The translations under genes and the position numbers were made by a program. DNA of 41,531 nucleotides, from the NCBI GenBank assembly GCA_964496575.1, contig CAZCAC010000075.1, forward strand, positions 1-41,531, in the 5' to 3' direction. The notes under the pieces are model-generated. The model had not been told where the DNA came from. It saw only the letters and a list, made by a program, of their open reading frames with translations, and made no database searches. The DNA is from CAZCAC01 sp964496575. GTDB lineage: Bacteria > Planctomycetota > UBA1135 > GCA-002686595. Shown here piece after piece: positions 1-8,269 of this stretch (position 1 is its first letter; every line of letters starts with the position of its first letter).

Positions 1-494
1 TGAACCAGCAGATCTACAACCGCTGCGTCGGGACCCGCTACTGCGCCAACAACTGTCCCTTCAAGGTGCGGCGCTACAACTGGTACGAGTACTCCAAGCC
101 GCAGACCGCCGCGTTCTTCACGCTGCTGTTCCCGGTGCTGAAGCGCCACGCCGCGCTCAACACCCGCGGGCGCATGCAGATGAAGAACAACCCGGAGGTC
201 ACCGTGCGCAGCCGCGGGGTGATGGAGAAGTGCTCCTTCTGCGTGCAGCGCATTCGCGAGGCGCGCGCCGAGGCGATCAGGCGTGGTGAGCCAGGGAGGC
301 TCGAAGAGAGCGCAGTGATGCCCGCGTGCATGGAGTGCTGCCCCACCGGGGCGATCACCTTCGGCGACCTGAATGACCCGAGCTCGAAGACGAGCAAGTT
401 GGCGGCGGATCCGCGGGCCATGCGCCTGCTGGAATCCACCGGAGTGAAGCCCGTCATCTCCTACCTGACCAAGGTGCGCAATGACCTTGCCTAG
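1..494 (+). CDS. actB: Alternative complex III iron-sulfur subunit ActB, 3' end
   Basis: This is the C-terminal ferredoxin-like part of ActB, the molybdopterin-oxidoreductase-like iron-sulfur subunit of alternative complex III, which passes electrons from membrane quinol to a cytochrome or oxidase. The reading frame is open from base 3, so the start lies outside the window. Visible cluster ligands are CVGTRYCANNCP followed by FKVRRYNW, then KCSFC and PACMECCPTGAI, the usual 4Fe-4S arrangement. The tail GDLNDPSS matches the family. The stop codon at 492-494 lies 14 bases inside the next gene, so translation of actB and actC is probably coupled. The catalytic-like A domain and the pentahaem subunit ActA must lie upstream. 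Confidence 0.93.
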   Translation, partial: NQQIYNRCVGTRYCANNCPFKVRRYNWYEYSKPQTAAFFTLLFPVLKRHAALNTRGRMQMKNNPEVTVRSRGVMEKCSFCVQRIREARAEAIRRGEPGRLEESAVMPACMECCPTGAITFGDLNDPSSKTSKLAADPRAMRLLESTGVKPVISYLTKVRNDLA

Positions 495-1929
495 TCCCTA
501 CGCAACTGTCACCGACGACAGCCAGCTCACTGGCTATCCCGTCGTCGTCCCCGGCGCCGGTCCCTTCGGAGGCGACGAGGAGATCGAAGAGCCGCTGGTG
601 ACCGGCGGCAAGAAGTACGCCCAGGTCGACCAGGACATCTGCTTGCACACCGAGCAGTTTCCTACCCGGCGCTGGTGGATCGCCTTCGCCATCGCGCTCT
701 CCCTGCTGGGTCTCCTGGTCTTCTCGCTGATCAACCTGTTCTACGTCGGTGTCGGTGTCGTCGGCACCAACAGTCCGGTCGGCTGGGGGACGTTCATCGT
801 CAACTTCGTCTTCTGGATCGGCATCGGCCACGCCGGGACGCTGATCTCGGCGGTGCTGTTCCTGTTCCGGCAGAAGTGGCGGACCGGCATCAACCGCGCC
901 GCGGAGGCGATGACTCTGTTCGCGGTGGCCTGCGCCGGCCTGTTCCCGCTGCTGCACCTGGGGCGGATCTGGTTCGCGTACTGGCTGGTCCCCTACCCCA
1001 ATGACCGCGGCTCGCTCTGGATCAACTTCAACAGCGCGCTGGCCTGGGACATCTTCGCCATCTCGACCTACGGGTTGGTCTCCCTGACCTTCTGGTACGT
1101 CGGCCTGCTGCCGGACCTGGCGACGGTGCGCGATCGCGCTACCCACCCCTGGCGGAGGAAGCTCTACCACCTGATGTCCTTCGGCTGGAACGGCTCCAAC
1201 CGGGCGTGGCGTCACTACGAGCTGGCCTACCTCCTGCTGGCCGCCTTCGCCACGCCGCTGGTCTTCTCGGTGCACACCATCGTGTCGTTCGACTTCGCCA
1301 CGTCGGTGATGCCGGGCTGGCACACCACGATCTTCCCGCCCTACTTCGTGGTCGGTGCGATCTTCTCCGGCTTCGCGATGGTGATCACGCTGATGTCGGT
1401 GATGCGGGGCGTGTTCAACCTGAAGAACTACATCACCATCAACCACATGGAGGCGATGGCCAAGGTGCTCCTCCTGACCAGCATGATCGTCGGGTTCGCC
1501 TATGCCACCGAGTTCTTCATGGCCTGGTACTCCGGCAGCGAGTGGGAGGGCTTCCTCTTCCGCAACCGGGCTTTCGGGCCCTACTCCTGGGCCTTCTTCA
1601 CCATGTTCACCTGCAACGCCCTCGTGCCGCTGCTCTTCTGGTTCAAGAAGATCCGCCGCAACCCCTGGGCGCTGTTCATCATCGCGGCCCTGGTCAACGT
1701 CGGGATGTGGTTCGAGCGCTACGTCATTGTGATCACCTCGATGACCCGCGACTTCCTGCCCTCGAGCTGGGGGATCTTCGAGATGACCTTCTTCGACTGG
1801 TCGATCCTGCTCGGCTCCTTCGGCCTGTTCTTCACCCTGTTCCTGCTGTTCGTACGCATGCTACCAGCCATCGCCATGTCCGAAGTGAAAGGCGTGATGG
1901 ACCCGAAGGTCGCGCGCGGGGAGGACTGA
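481..1929 (+). CDS. actC: Alternative complex III membrane subunit ActC (NrfD family)
   Basis: This is a polytopic membrane protein of 482 aa in the NrfD/PsrC family. It forms one of the two large quinol-interacting membrane subunits of alternative complex III. An N-terminal cytosolic stretch of about 60 residues is followed by roughly ten hydrophobic helices, beginning with WWIAFAIALSLLGLLVF near residue 65. Family-typical segments are WIGIGHAGTLISA, NSALAWDIFAISTY and the charged RYVIVITSMTRDFLPSSW near the C-terminus. The ATG at 481 overlaps the end of actB. The stop is three bases before actD, so the genes form one transcription unit. Length is normal for ActC. Confidence 0.95.
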   Translation: MTLPSPYATVTDDSQLTGYPVVVPGAGPFGGDEEIEEPLVTGGKKYAQVDQDICLHTEQFPTRRWWIAFAIALSLLGLLVFSLINLFYVGVGVVGTNSPVGWGTFIVNFVFWIGIGHAGTLISAVLFLFRQKWRTGINRAAEAMTLFAVACAGLFPLLHLGRIWFAYWLVPYPNDRGSLWINFNSALAWDIFAISTYGLVSLTFWYVGLLPDLATVRDRATHPWRRKLYHLMSFGWNGSNRAWRHYELAYLLLAAFATPLVFSVHTIVSFDFATSVMPGWHTTIFPPYFVVGAIFSGFAMVITLMSVMRGVFNLKNYITINHMEAMAKVLLLTSMIVGFAYATEFFMAWYSGSEWEGFLFRNRAFGPYSWAFFTMFTCNALVPLLFWFKKIRRNPWALFIIAALVNVGMWFERYVIVITSMTRDFLPSSWGIFEMTFFDWSILLGSFGLFFTLFLLFVRMLPAIAMSEVKGVMDPKVARGED

Positions 1930-1932
1930 GCC

Positions 1933-2490
1933 ATGACGTATCCGACCTCTGAAAAGGGCGTGCTCGGGCACTTCATGACCCCCGACGACGCGCTGACCGC
2001 GGCTGAAAAGGTCCGCGACTCGCAATACAGCCACTTCGACTTCCTGACGCCGTTCCCGGTGCACGGGATGGACGACGCCATGGGTCTGAAGCGGAGCTGG
2101 GTGCCTCTGGCGACCATCGCCCTGGTGGTCGCCGGCATCGCCGCCGCGCAGGCCCTGATGAACTACGTCATGGTCTACGACTGGCCGATGAACTTCGGCG
2201 GCAAGCCGTTCTGGGCCTGGCCCTCGTTCATCCCGATCACCTTCGAGCTGATGGTGCTGTTCGGCGCCATTGGCACGGCGATCGTCGCGGTGTGGGCCGG
2301 CAAGCGCGATACGATCCCACAGCCGCCCGCGATGTCGATCAAGACCGGCGCCACCGTGGACCGGTTCGTGGTCTGGATCGCGGCGACCGACCCGAAGTTC
2401 GACTCCGACGAGGTTGTCCAGTTCGTCGAATCGCTCGGCGCCGCCGGCGTCGAGCTCGTGGACGGCAAGGAGGAATCCAATGCTCAGTAA
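1933..2490 (+). CDS. actD: Alternative complex III subunit ActD (DUF3341)
   Basis: This 185-aa protein has two transmembrane helices near residues 58-78 and 95-120 and matches the DUF3341/ActD family. The family signature FPVHGMDDAMGLKRS is present near residues 40-55, and GGKPFWAWPSFIPITFE precedes the second helix. ActD packs against ActC and ActF in the complex and carries no cofactor. The start ATG at 1933 follows the actC stop almost immediately. The gene overlaps the next one by 11 bases. Assignment is firm because both the sequence signature and the operon position agree. Confidence 0.94.
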   Translation: MTYPTSEKGVLGHFMTPDDALTAAEKVRDSQYSHFDFLTPFPVHGMDDAMGLKRSWVPLATIALVVAGIAAAQALMNYVMVYDWPMNFGGKPFWAWPSFIPITFELMVLFGAIGTAIVAVWAGKRDTIPQPPAMSIKTGATVDRFVVWIAATDPKFDSDEVVQFVESLGAAGVELVDGKEESNAQ

Positions 2491-3139
2491 CAAACACCTC
2501 GGCGCGCCTCTTCGCCTCGGCGCCATCCTGGCGACCTGCCTGGCGCTGTCCGCATGCGAGTTCGGCCTCCCGGCCGGCTCCGAGCCGCACCGCGAGGGCA
2601 ACTTCCTCGACATGGGTGACCAGCCGAAGCTCAAGCCGCAGCGCGGCGATCTCCTGGGCGAGCAGCCGACCGGGATGCTCGAGCCGCCGGTGGGCTCGGT
2701 CGCGACCGACGAGATGCCCTATCCCTACACCCAGGAGCAGGGCGACCTCGCCGGGGCCGAGCTGGAGAATCCGCTGACCGCAGCTCCCGAGGTACTCGCG
2801 CACGGCGCGTTCGTCTGGGAGAACGCCTGCATCACCTGCCACGGGCCGGAAGGCGCCGGCGACGGACACCTCACCAAGCTCTTCCCCGCCCCGCCGAGTC
2901 TGATGACGCAAAAGGTGCGCGACTGGACCGACGCGCGCATCTTCCACCTGCCGATGCGCGGTCAGGGCTCGATGCCGAGCCAGACCAGCGTCGTCTCCCC
3001 CACCGACATCTGGTCGGTGATCCACCACATTCGAACCCTGCAGGCGCGCTTGCCGGTGGCTCCACCGGACGATGCTTCCTCTTCTGGCGCCGGTGCTGCT
3101 GGCTCCGCGTCCGACGCGGAAGGAGGTGACCAGGAATGA
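2480..3139 (+). CDS. actE: Alternative complex III monohaem cytochrome c lipoprotein ActE
   Basis: This is a 219-aa lipoprotein cytochrome c. The ATG at 2480 is chosen because it gives a signal peptide ending in a lipobox, LALSAC, with Cys as the expected lipidated residue, and because AAGGAGG lies just upstream at 2468-2474. One haem-binding CITCH motif lies in the middle, followed by GPEGAGDG. A downstream Met in LPMRGQGSMP is the likely axial ligand. In the family this subunit carries electrons from the pentahaem ActA toward the acceptor. A low-complexity Ala/Ser/Gly tail ends the protein. Its stop overlaps the actF start as ATGA. Confidence 0.93.
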   Translation: MLSNKHLGAPLRLGAILATCLALSACEFGLPAGSEPHREGNFLDMGDQPKLKPQRGDLLGEQPTGMLEPPVGSVATDEMPYPYTQEQGDLAGAELENPLTAAPEVLAHGAFVWENACITCHGPEGAGDGHLTKLFPAPPSLMTQKVRDWTDARIFHLPMRGQGSMPSQTSVVSPTDIWSVIHHIRTLQARLPVAPPDDASSSGAGAAGSASDAEGGDQE

Positions 3140-4344
3140 GTCACGCACACGAGATTCCCCAGGCGCCGGAGCGCATCCGCGTATCGATGGGGCTCAAGAT
3201 CCTGGCCCTCGTCGCGGTTCTCGCGGGCGGCGGGGTATTCGGCTGGGCGCTGACCGGGGGCCACGAAGGCCTCGCCTGGAGCTCCTACCTGATCGGCGCC
3301 TTCTTCACCCTGAGTCTGGGGGTGTTCGGCGTGGTCTGGACGGCGATCAACTACCTGTCGAAGGGAACCTGGTCGGTCAGCATGCGCCGCATCCCCGAGG
3401 CGATGGCGGCCTGGCTCCTGCCGGGAGGTCTCTTGACCATCGGCGTGGCGCTCGGCGGTCACCACCTCTACCACTGGACCGACCAGGCTGCGGTGCAAGG
3501 CGACGAGCTGCTGCTCCACAAGGAGCCGTTCCTCAACATGGGGATGTTCTACGCCCTGGTGGGCGCGAGCCTCCTCGTCTGGCTGATCTTCGCGGCGCTG
3601 ATGCTGCGCAACTCGCGCGCCCAGGACGATAGTGGCAAGGTGAGCCACAGTCGCACGAACGTGGTCCTGTCGTCGATCTTCGTGGTGATCTACGCCTTCA
3701 GCTTCAGCGTGGTGAGCTTCTATCTCCTGATGTCGCTGGAGGCGCACTGGTTCTCCACCATGTACGCCGTCCTGACCTTCACCGATCTGATCCAGACTGG
3801 CACGGCTTTCGTGGCGCTGGTGGCGGCGGTGCTGATCCTGAAGAGCGGAGTTGGTGGTTTCGTGAACGAGAACCACCTGCACAGCCTGGCCAAGATGATG
3901 TTCGCCTTCACCGGTTTCTGGGCCTACATCTACTTCTGCCAGTACCTCCTGATCTGGTACAGCAACGTCCCCGAAGAGACGATCTACTTCATCAAGCGGC
4001 AGGAGAACGGCTGGCTCTTCTATTTCCTGGTGCTGCCGCTCCTGAAGTTCGTCATCCCCTTCGTCTACATGGTGCCCCGCGCGAACAAGCGCAAGCCGAC
4101 GCGGGTGGCGGCGATGGCCGTGCTGATCCTGGTCGCGCAGTTCTGGGAGCTCTACCTCCTGGTCTCGCCCGCCATCGGGCACGGCGACGAGCACGCGCAC
4201 GGGCACGTGCCGTGGGCCGAGGCGATCGTCACCTGCGGCTTCCTGGGCCTCTTCTTCCTGGTCTTCTCCTGGTCGCTGGGTCGGCACAACGCCGTGCCGC
4301 TCAAGGACCCGCGCATCCGAGAGTGCCTCTCGTTCCACCAGTAG
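3136..4344 (+). CDS. actF: Alternative complex III membrane subunit ActF
   Basis: This 402-aa polytopic membrane protein is the second large membrane subunit of alternative complex III, related to ActC. About ten helices are visible, beginning with LKILALVAVLAGGGVFGWAL. Family segments include SKGTWSVSMRRIPEAM, LMSLEAHWFSTMYAVLTF and FWAYIYFCQYLLIWYSNVPEE. His and Tyr residues in these segments are conserved in the quinol-interacting half. The gene starts on the last base-triplet overlap with actE (ATGA). No oxidase catalytic subunit follows directly. Instead two assembly-type genes come next, so the terminal oxidase may be encoded upstream or elsewhere. Confidence 0.94.
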   Translation: MSHAHEIPQAPERIRVSMGLKILALVAVLAGGGVFGWALTGGHEGLAWSSYLIGAFFTLSLGVFGVVWTAINYLSKGTWSVSMRRIPEAMAAWLLPGGLLTIGVALGGHHLYHWTDQAAVQGDELLLHKEPFLNMGMFYALVGASLLVWLIFAALMLRNSRAQDDSGKVSHSRTNVVLSSIFVVIYAFSFSVVSFYLLMSLEAHWFSTMYAVLTFTDLIQTGTAFVALVAAVLILKSGVGGFVNENHLHSLAKMMFAFTGFWAYIYFCQYLLIWYSNVPEETIYFIKRQENGWLFYFLVLPLLKFVIPFVYMVPRANKRKPTRVAAMAVLILVAQFWELYLLVSPAIGHGDEHAHGHVPWAEAIVTCGFLGLFFLVFSWSLGRHNAVPLKDPRIRECLSFHQ

Positions 4345-4357
4345 TGGAGCGATAGAA

Positions 4358-4831
4358 GTGAAGCGCCGCGAGCTAGTGCTGGGAATCGGCCTGGCCGCGG
4401 CGCTGGTCGTGGGATTCGTGCTGACGCGCGATTCGGGGTTCGGCGATGCCGCCGAGACCCCGGTGCACCTCGACCTCACCGAGTCCGACGGGGCCTTCGA
4501 GCTGGGCGACCTGGTGGTGACGGTGAAGGCCGAGCCGCGCCCCCTGCGCGTCTTCGCCAACCTGCGCTTCGCCTTCCGCTTCTCCACCCTCGCCGGGGAG
4601 GCGGTGGAGATCACCGAACCGCGCATCGACTTCAACATGGTCATGGACATGGGCCCGCACGGGTACCGGCTGGTCCGTGACGAGCGTGGAGCATGGGTGG
4701 CCGCCGACGTGCTGCTGCCGCAGTGTGGTAGCGGCAGCCGCCTCTGGTTCGGGGAGCTCGCCTTCGAGGCGGAGGGGCGGCCGCACGTGGCGCGCCTGCG
4801 AATGGAGCTGTCTCCACCGAAGTCGGACTGA
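4358..4831 (+). CDS. FixH/YtkA-like membrane-anchored protein, probable oxidase assembly factor
   Basis: This 157-aa protein has one N-terminal membrane anchor (about residues 6-24) and a periplasmic beta-rich domain. The segment FNMVMDMGPHGYRL and the later LPQCGSGSRLWFGEL resemble the FixH/CcoH and YtkA-like families. Their Met-rich and Cys-containing motifs are associated with copper handling or assembly of haem-copper oxidases. The start is a GTG at 4358 with GGAG eight bases upstream. The stop overlaps the next gene by one base. The family call is moderate because sequence similarity in this group is low, but position after ActF and before a SafE-type protein supports it. Confidence 0.6.
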   Translation: MKRRELVLGIGLAAALVVGFVLTRDSGFGDAAETPVHLDLTESDGAFELGDLVVTVKAEPRPLRVFANLRFAFRFSTLAGEAVEITEPRIDFNMVMDMGPHGYRLVRDERGAWVAADVLLPQCGSGSRLWFGELAFEAEGRPHVARLRMELSPPKSD

Positions 4832-5514
4832 TGCCCGAGCACCTCGACCTGCTCGGCTTCTTCATGCTCGGCCTGCTCGGCCTGCTCGGCCTGCTCGGCG
4901 GGTTCGGCCACTGCATCGGCATGTGCGGCCCCTTCGTGCTGTACATCTCGCGCCGCTTCGGTACGCCCGAGTCGAGCCGCGCCGCGATCGCCGTGCAGCA
5001 GAGCCTCTACGGCGCCGGGCGAATGATCACCTACGCCGCGATGGGAATCGCCGCCGGGGCGCTGGGTCAGGCGGTGGACCTCGCGGGCTCGGTGCTCGGC
5101 TTCCAGCGCGTGGCCGCGGTGATCGCCGGATTGCTGCTGATCCTCTTCGCCGTGCTGTCCCTGGTCGACGTGTCGTCGCTCCTGTCCAGCACCGGGGGGA
5201 GTCTGTTCGCCCGCGTGGCCACGGTGCTGCGCGAGCGCTCTCCGAACAACGCACTCATCACCGGCATCCTGCTGGGCTTCCTGCCCTGCGGCCTGGTCTA
5301 CTCCGCGGTGATCGCCGCCGCCGCGCAGGGCGGCTGGCTGAAGGGCGGCGTCGGCCTGCTGCTCTTCGGGCTCGGCACCCTGCCGGCGCTGGTCGGCCTG
5401 TCGATGGTCGACGAGCTGCTGGCGCGCCACCGCGCGTTCATCAACCGCCTCAGCATCTTCTTCTTGCTGGTGATGGGCGCGTGGTTCGTCTGGCAGGGGA
5501 TCAGCGCGGGGTGA
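4831..5514 (+). CDS. SafE/UreH-type membrane protein next to the respiratory operon
   Basis: This 227-aa protein has about six transmembrane helices and matches the sulfite exporter TauE/SafE, UreH-like transmembrane family. Two signature motifs are present: GHCIGMCGPF near residues 28-37 and GFLPCGLVYSA near residue 149. Members of this kind are common beside cbb3 and other oxidase genes, where they are suspected of metal or redox roles in oxidase maturation rather than sulfite export. The N-terminus contains four copies of an LGL-type tripeptide encoded by a 9-base tandem repeat. The stop at 5512-5514 abuts the stop of the opposite-strand gene with no spacer. Confidence 0.8.
   Translation: MPEHLDLLGFFMLGLLGLLGLLGGFGHCIGMCGPFVLYISRRFGTPESSRAAIAVQQSLYGAGRMITYAAMGIAAGALGQAVDLAGSVLGFQRVAAVIAGLLLILFAVLSLVDVSSLLSSTGGSLFARVATVLRERSPNNALITGILLGFLPCGLVYSAVIAAAAQGGWLKGGVGLLLFGLGTLPALVGLSMVDELLARHRAFINRLSIFFLLVMGAWFVWQGISAG
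4864..4899 (+). repeat. 9-bp tandem repeat inside the SafE-type gene
   Basis: The unit CTGCTCGGC occurs at 4873-4881, 4882-4890 and 4891-4899, with a one-base variant (ATGCTCGGC) at 4864-4872 and an isolated copy at 4849-4857. It encodes repeated Leu-Leu-Gly in the first transmembrane helix. Changes in copy number would add or remove three residues without shifting the frame. Confidence 0.85.
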
Positions 5515-7674
5515 TCACGGCCCGTCCCGCGTCACCGTCACCGAGACGTAGTCGTGGAAAGCCCTCTTCCGCACGTACTCGGTGTAGACGAGCAAGGTGA
5601 GCCGGTCATTGCTGTCGAGGTAGTCGGCGAAGTCCTTGCGGATGTTCCCCTCCAGTACGCCATCGCGATTGCCCGCGAAGTTTTCCACATACATGTTCTC
5701 GCCCAGGACCCCGGCGCCGTCGCTCCAGTTCTGTTCCGCCTCGTTCCAGATGTAGAGCTCCGTCTGACCACAAGCGTCACCGTAGCCTTCCCAGTGGACC
5801 GCGATGTCGAGGATCGTGGCCGGGTTCTCGGTGAGGGTGAATTCGAAGATGTGCGTCGACTCCCCGCCGACGGGCGGAGTGCCCGAAATGTAGCGATTGG
5901 AGTCCGTATCACGACCGGTGGCGTCTGAGACGCTGATCTTGGTGTAGGCGAGTGGGTCGACGCTGTCGATCGCCTGGTTGACCGAGGCCGGCCGGCGCAC
6001 GCCGTCGAGGTCGGACCAGCTATCGGTCGAGACCCCCCAGCCCCACTTGTCCACGCCGGCTCCGGTGGAGAAGTCGTAGACCTTCTGGTTCGCCGTGCGG
6101 ATCTCGAGATGAGAATCGGACCAGTCCCGGCCGCGGTTCCCGCTCCCGTCGTGGGCGATGGCCTTCAGCACCACCCGGTCCTCCGCGGCCGCGAGCGTCG
6201 GCACGGTCCAGGGCTCCCTGCCGTCGTTGGCCAGGCCCGAGGCGATCAGGTACGGGAAGGTCGCCCCACCATCGGTGGAGTAGCGCAGGTCGATGCCCGT
6301 GACGGTCACGTCGTCGATCGCCGACCACTCGATCTCTTGCGTCGTTCCGCTGACCAGCAGCTCGCCCCCGTCGGGCGACTCCAGGCAGATGGCCGGAATC
6401 GACTCGTCCCGCCGCGGCACGTTCATGGTGATGCAGTGCATCGCCCCCGCCGCCCAGATGATGTCGTAGCAGTCGATCTGGATGATCTGACAGGTCGGCG
6501 CCGCCGCCTGGTAGACGGCCAGGGCCGCCTGGTCATCCGCGATTCTCGCCGGGTCGCCGTCGCCGTACTTGATGATGAAGAGGCGATCGTTGATCCGGAA
6601 GCCGTTGGTATAGGTGAAGTGGATGTCGGCACCCGGCCACCCGGGGTGTGGGCCGACGCTGTCGGGGACCCGGAAGACGTTGAAGCCGAGGTTCGCCATG
6701 TAGACCGCCGCATTGTCGGTGATGGCGATGGCGGTCGCGTTCGAGCCGGGCTCGAACTGTGAGATGACGACGTTCTGGTCATCGACCAGGTTCATCCACA
6801 TGTCGATGTGCCCGGTGAGGTCGACAGTGGTCGGTAGCGCGGGGAAGAGGTGCAGGGTGTCGATCCCCAGGTACTGCTGATACAGATCGGCGATGTACTG
6901 AACGCTGAAGTCGGGGTTGTACTCCTCGATGACGTCGGACGCATAGGCGACGCCGTCCGAACCGACCAGCAGGTTCCCCCGAGCGCTGGTCCCCATCCCC
7001 ATGGCGTACACGGGAATCTCGAGATTGTCCTCTCCGACCTGCGTGGGAACGAAGTTGTCCTTGGTCCGCGAGAGGATGTAGTAGTTGCTGTCGACGAGTG
7101 CGGGCGCGCCGTCCTGCAAGATGAAGTTCGGGCCGTAGTCGGTCAGCCAGATCGCATCGGAGGGCATGTGCATGAACACCACCTTGCTCATGTCTGCCCC
7201 GGCGTTGGTGAAGCGGGTCGTCGCGTTGGCCTCCACGTTGCTGTTGGCGACGACCACGTACGCCTTGTCGCTCCTCGTCGGATCGCCGGTGATCGCCCCC
7301 ACGCAGTCCGCCACGACCTGGGGCCAGGCGCCGCCGGCGTAGCGAAAGAGGATCCCGTCGGTCGGCCCGAACTCGCGCTGCGAGACGATCGGCCCCGAAG
7401 GAGCGTGCATCGGGTTGATCTCCGACCCGGGCGCCACCGGTCCGCGGCCGGCGCCGGCGGAGATCGAATACGGAATGAGAGACCGCGAGACCGCGCGCGG
7501 CGCGCGCGGAGGGATCGGCCAGTGGGGCAGCGGACCGTCGCGCTCCTCGTCCCACTCGGCGAAGTCCTGACTGCCGGGCTGGAGGGTCGGCCCACCCGAC
7601 TGCTGCCTCGACTGGGCGCTGACGGGGGCGAGGACCAGGCCGAGGAGGAGGGCGCTGGCGAAGGTCTTGATCAT
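5515..7674 (-). CDS. Secreted porphyromonas-type peptidylarginine/agmatine deiminase-like protein with C-terminal beta domains
   Basis: This 719-aa protein begins with a signal peptide (MIKTFASALLLGLVLAPVSAQ). The ATG at 7674 is preferred over an upstream GTG at 7719 because it places the signal at the N-terminus. Residues about 90-420 form an agmatine/peptidylarginine deiminase fold (guanidino-group-modifying pentein). Catalytic-type positions are visible: D179 in WLTDYGP, H289 in GHIDMW and C414 in GAMHCIT. The usual WxRDxGP motif has Thr where Arg is typical. An Ig-like domain (SPDGGELLVSG..., ...LRYSTDGGATF) and a carbohydrate-binding-like beta-sandwich follow. No sorting signal is evident. 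The substrate (free agmatine, peptidyl-arginine or other) cannot be told from sequence. Confidence 0.83.
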   Translation of the reverse strand: MIKTFASALLLGLVLAPVSAQSRQQSGGPTLQPGSQDFAEWDEERDGPLPHWPIPPRAPRAVSRSLIPYSISAGAGRGPVAPGSEINPMHAPSGPIVSQREFGPTDGILFRYAGGAWPQVVADCVGAITGDPTRSDKAYVVVANSNVEANATTRFTNAGADMSKVVFMHMPSDAIWLTDYGPNFILQDGAPALVDSNYYILSRTKDNFVPTQVGEDNLEIPVYAMGMGTSARGNLLVGSDGVAYASDVIEEYNPDFSVQYIADLYQQYLGIDTLHLFPALPTTVDLTGHIDMWMNLVDDQNVVISQFEPGSNATAIAITDNAAVYMANLGFNVFRVPDSVGPHPGWPGADIHFTYTNGFRINDRLFIIKYGDGDPARIADDQAALAVYQAAAPTCQIIQIDCYDIIWAAGAMHCITMNVPRRDESIPAICLESPDGGELLVSGTTQEIEWSAIDDVTVTGIDLRYSTDGGATFPYLIASGLANDGREPWTVPTLAAAEDRVVLKAIAHDGSGNRGRDWSDSHLEIRTANQKVYDFSTGAGVDKWGWGVSTDSWSDLDGVRRPASVNQAIDSVDPLAYTKISVSDATGRDTDSNRYISGTPPVGGESTHIFEFTLTENPATILDIAVHWEGYGDACGQTELYIWNEAEQNWSDGAGVLGENMYVENFAGNRDGVLEGNIRKDFADYLDSNDRLTLLVYTEYVRKRAFHDYVSVTVTRDGP

Positions 7675-8250
7675 GGTGCTCGTGCAGGGGCGCTGGGGGT
7701 CGGGGGCTCCGGTGATCACGAGGCCCGCTCCGTGTCACCAGGTGAGGCCATTCTACCCTGCCCGCTTTCAGCTGGGTGTTCGGCCCGGGTTCGCTGCCCG
7801 TCTCTCCGCGAGGCCGCGGGTGCGGCGATGTTCGTACGCGCCATCGGCGCCCGCATCAGCGGAGGAGGCGTACGGAGCTCCCCGGACTCCCCCGCCTGAA
7901 CGCCCGCGCGCTCCGCGCCGGGGGCGCGTGGAACCCGCCCACGGCAGAGGATCACCGCTGCCGGGGACGTCCCCGCGGCCCTTCCGGCCCCTCCCAACGC
8001 TCCCGTATCCGCCGATCGGAACCGGACGATTCCCCCCCGCTCTCGGTCCAGTAGGGCCCCGGAGGGGGACTCGTCGTCCCTGGAGGACGATTCTCCCGGG
8101 CCAGGGCCCGGCCGCTCCCGGACATTTTGCGGGCGGGTTTTCCGAGCACTCCCCCTCCCTCATACCCTATGCTGCGCGCGCCTGACCGTGGGGCGGCCGG
8201 TCGGGTTGCCATCGAATGGCATGTTGACGGCCGCCCCTGGCTGCGATCGG
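7675..8250. other. Gene-poor GC-rich stretch with a strong imperfect hairpin
   Basis: No convincing gene is seen on either strand here; the short ORFs are Arg/Pro/Gly-rich and typical of GC-rich noncoding DNA. One strong structure is present: TCGTCC (8074-8079) pairs with GGACGA (8085-8090) around a five-base loop, and GGGGGA (8064-8069) pairs with TCTCCC (8092-8097) outside it. GGCCC/GGGCC can extend the stem. The stretch must hold the promoter of the deiminase-like gene reading left, but no clear -10/-35 pair can be named. Confidence 0.4.
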
Positions 8251-8269
8251 CCGGATCGGTGGGGTAGCT

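Noticed and set aside
2962..5430. An 822-aa minus-strand frame covering the actE-actF-SafE region
   Set aside because: Its translation is Gln/Arg/His/Glu-rich low complexity, and the plus strand has well-recognised membrane subunits.
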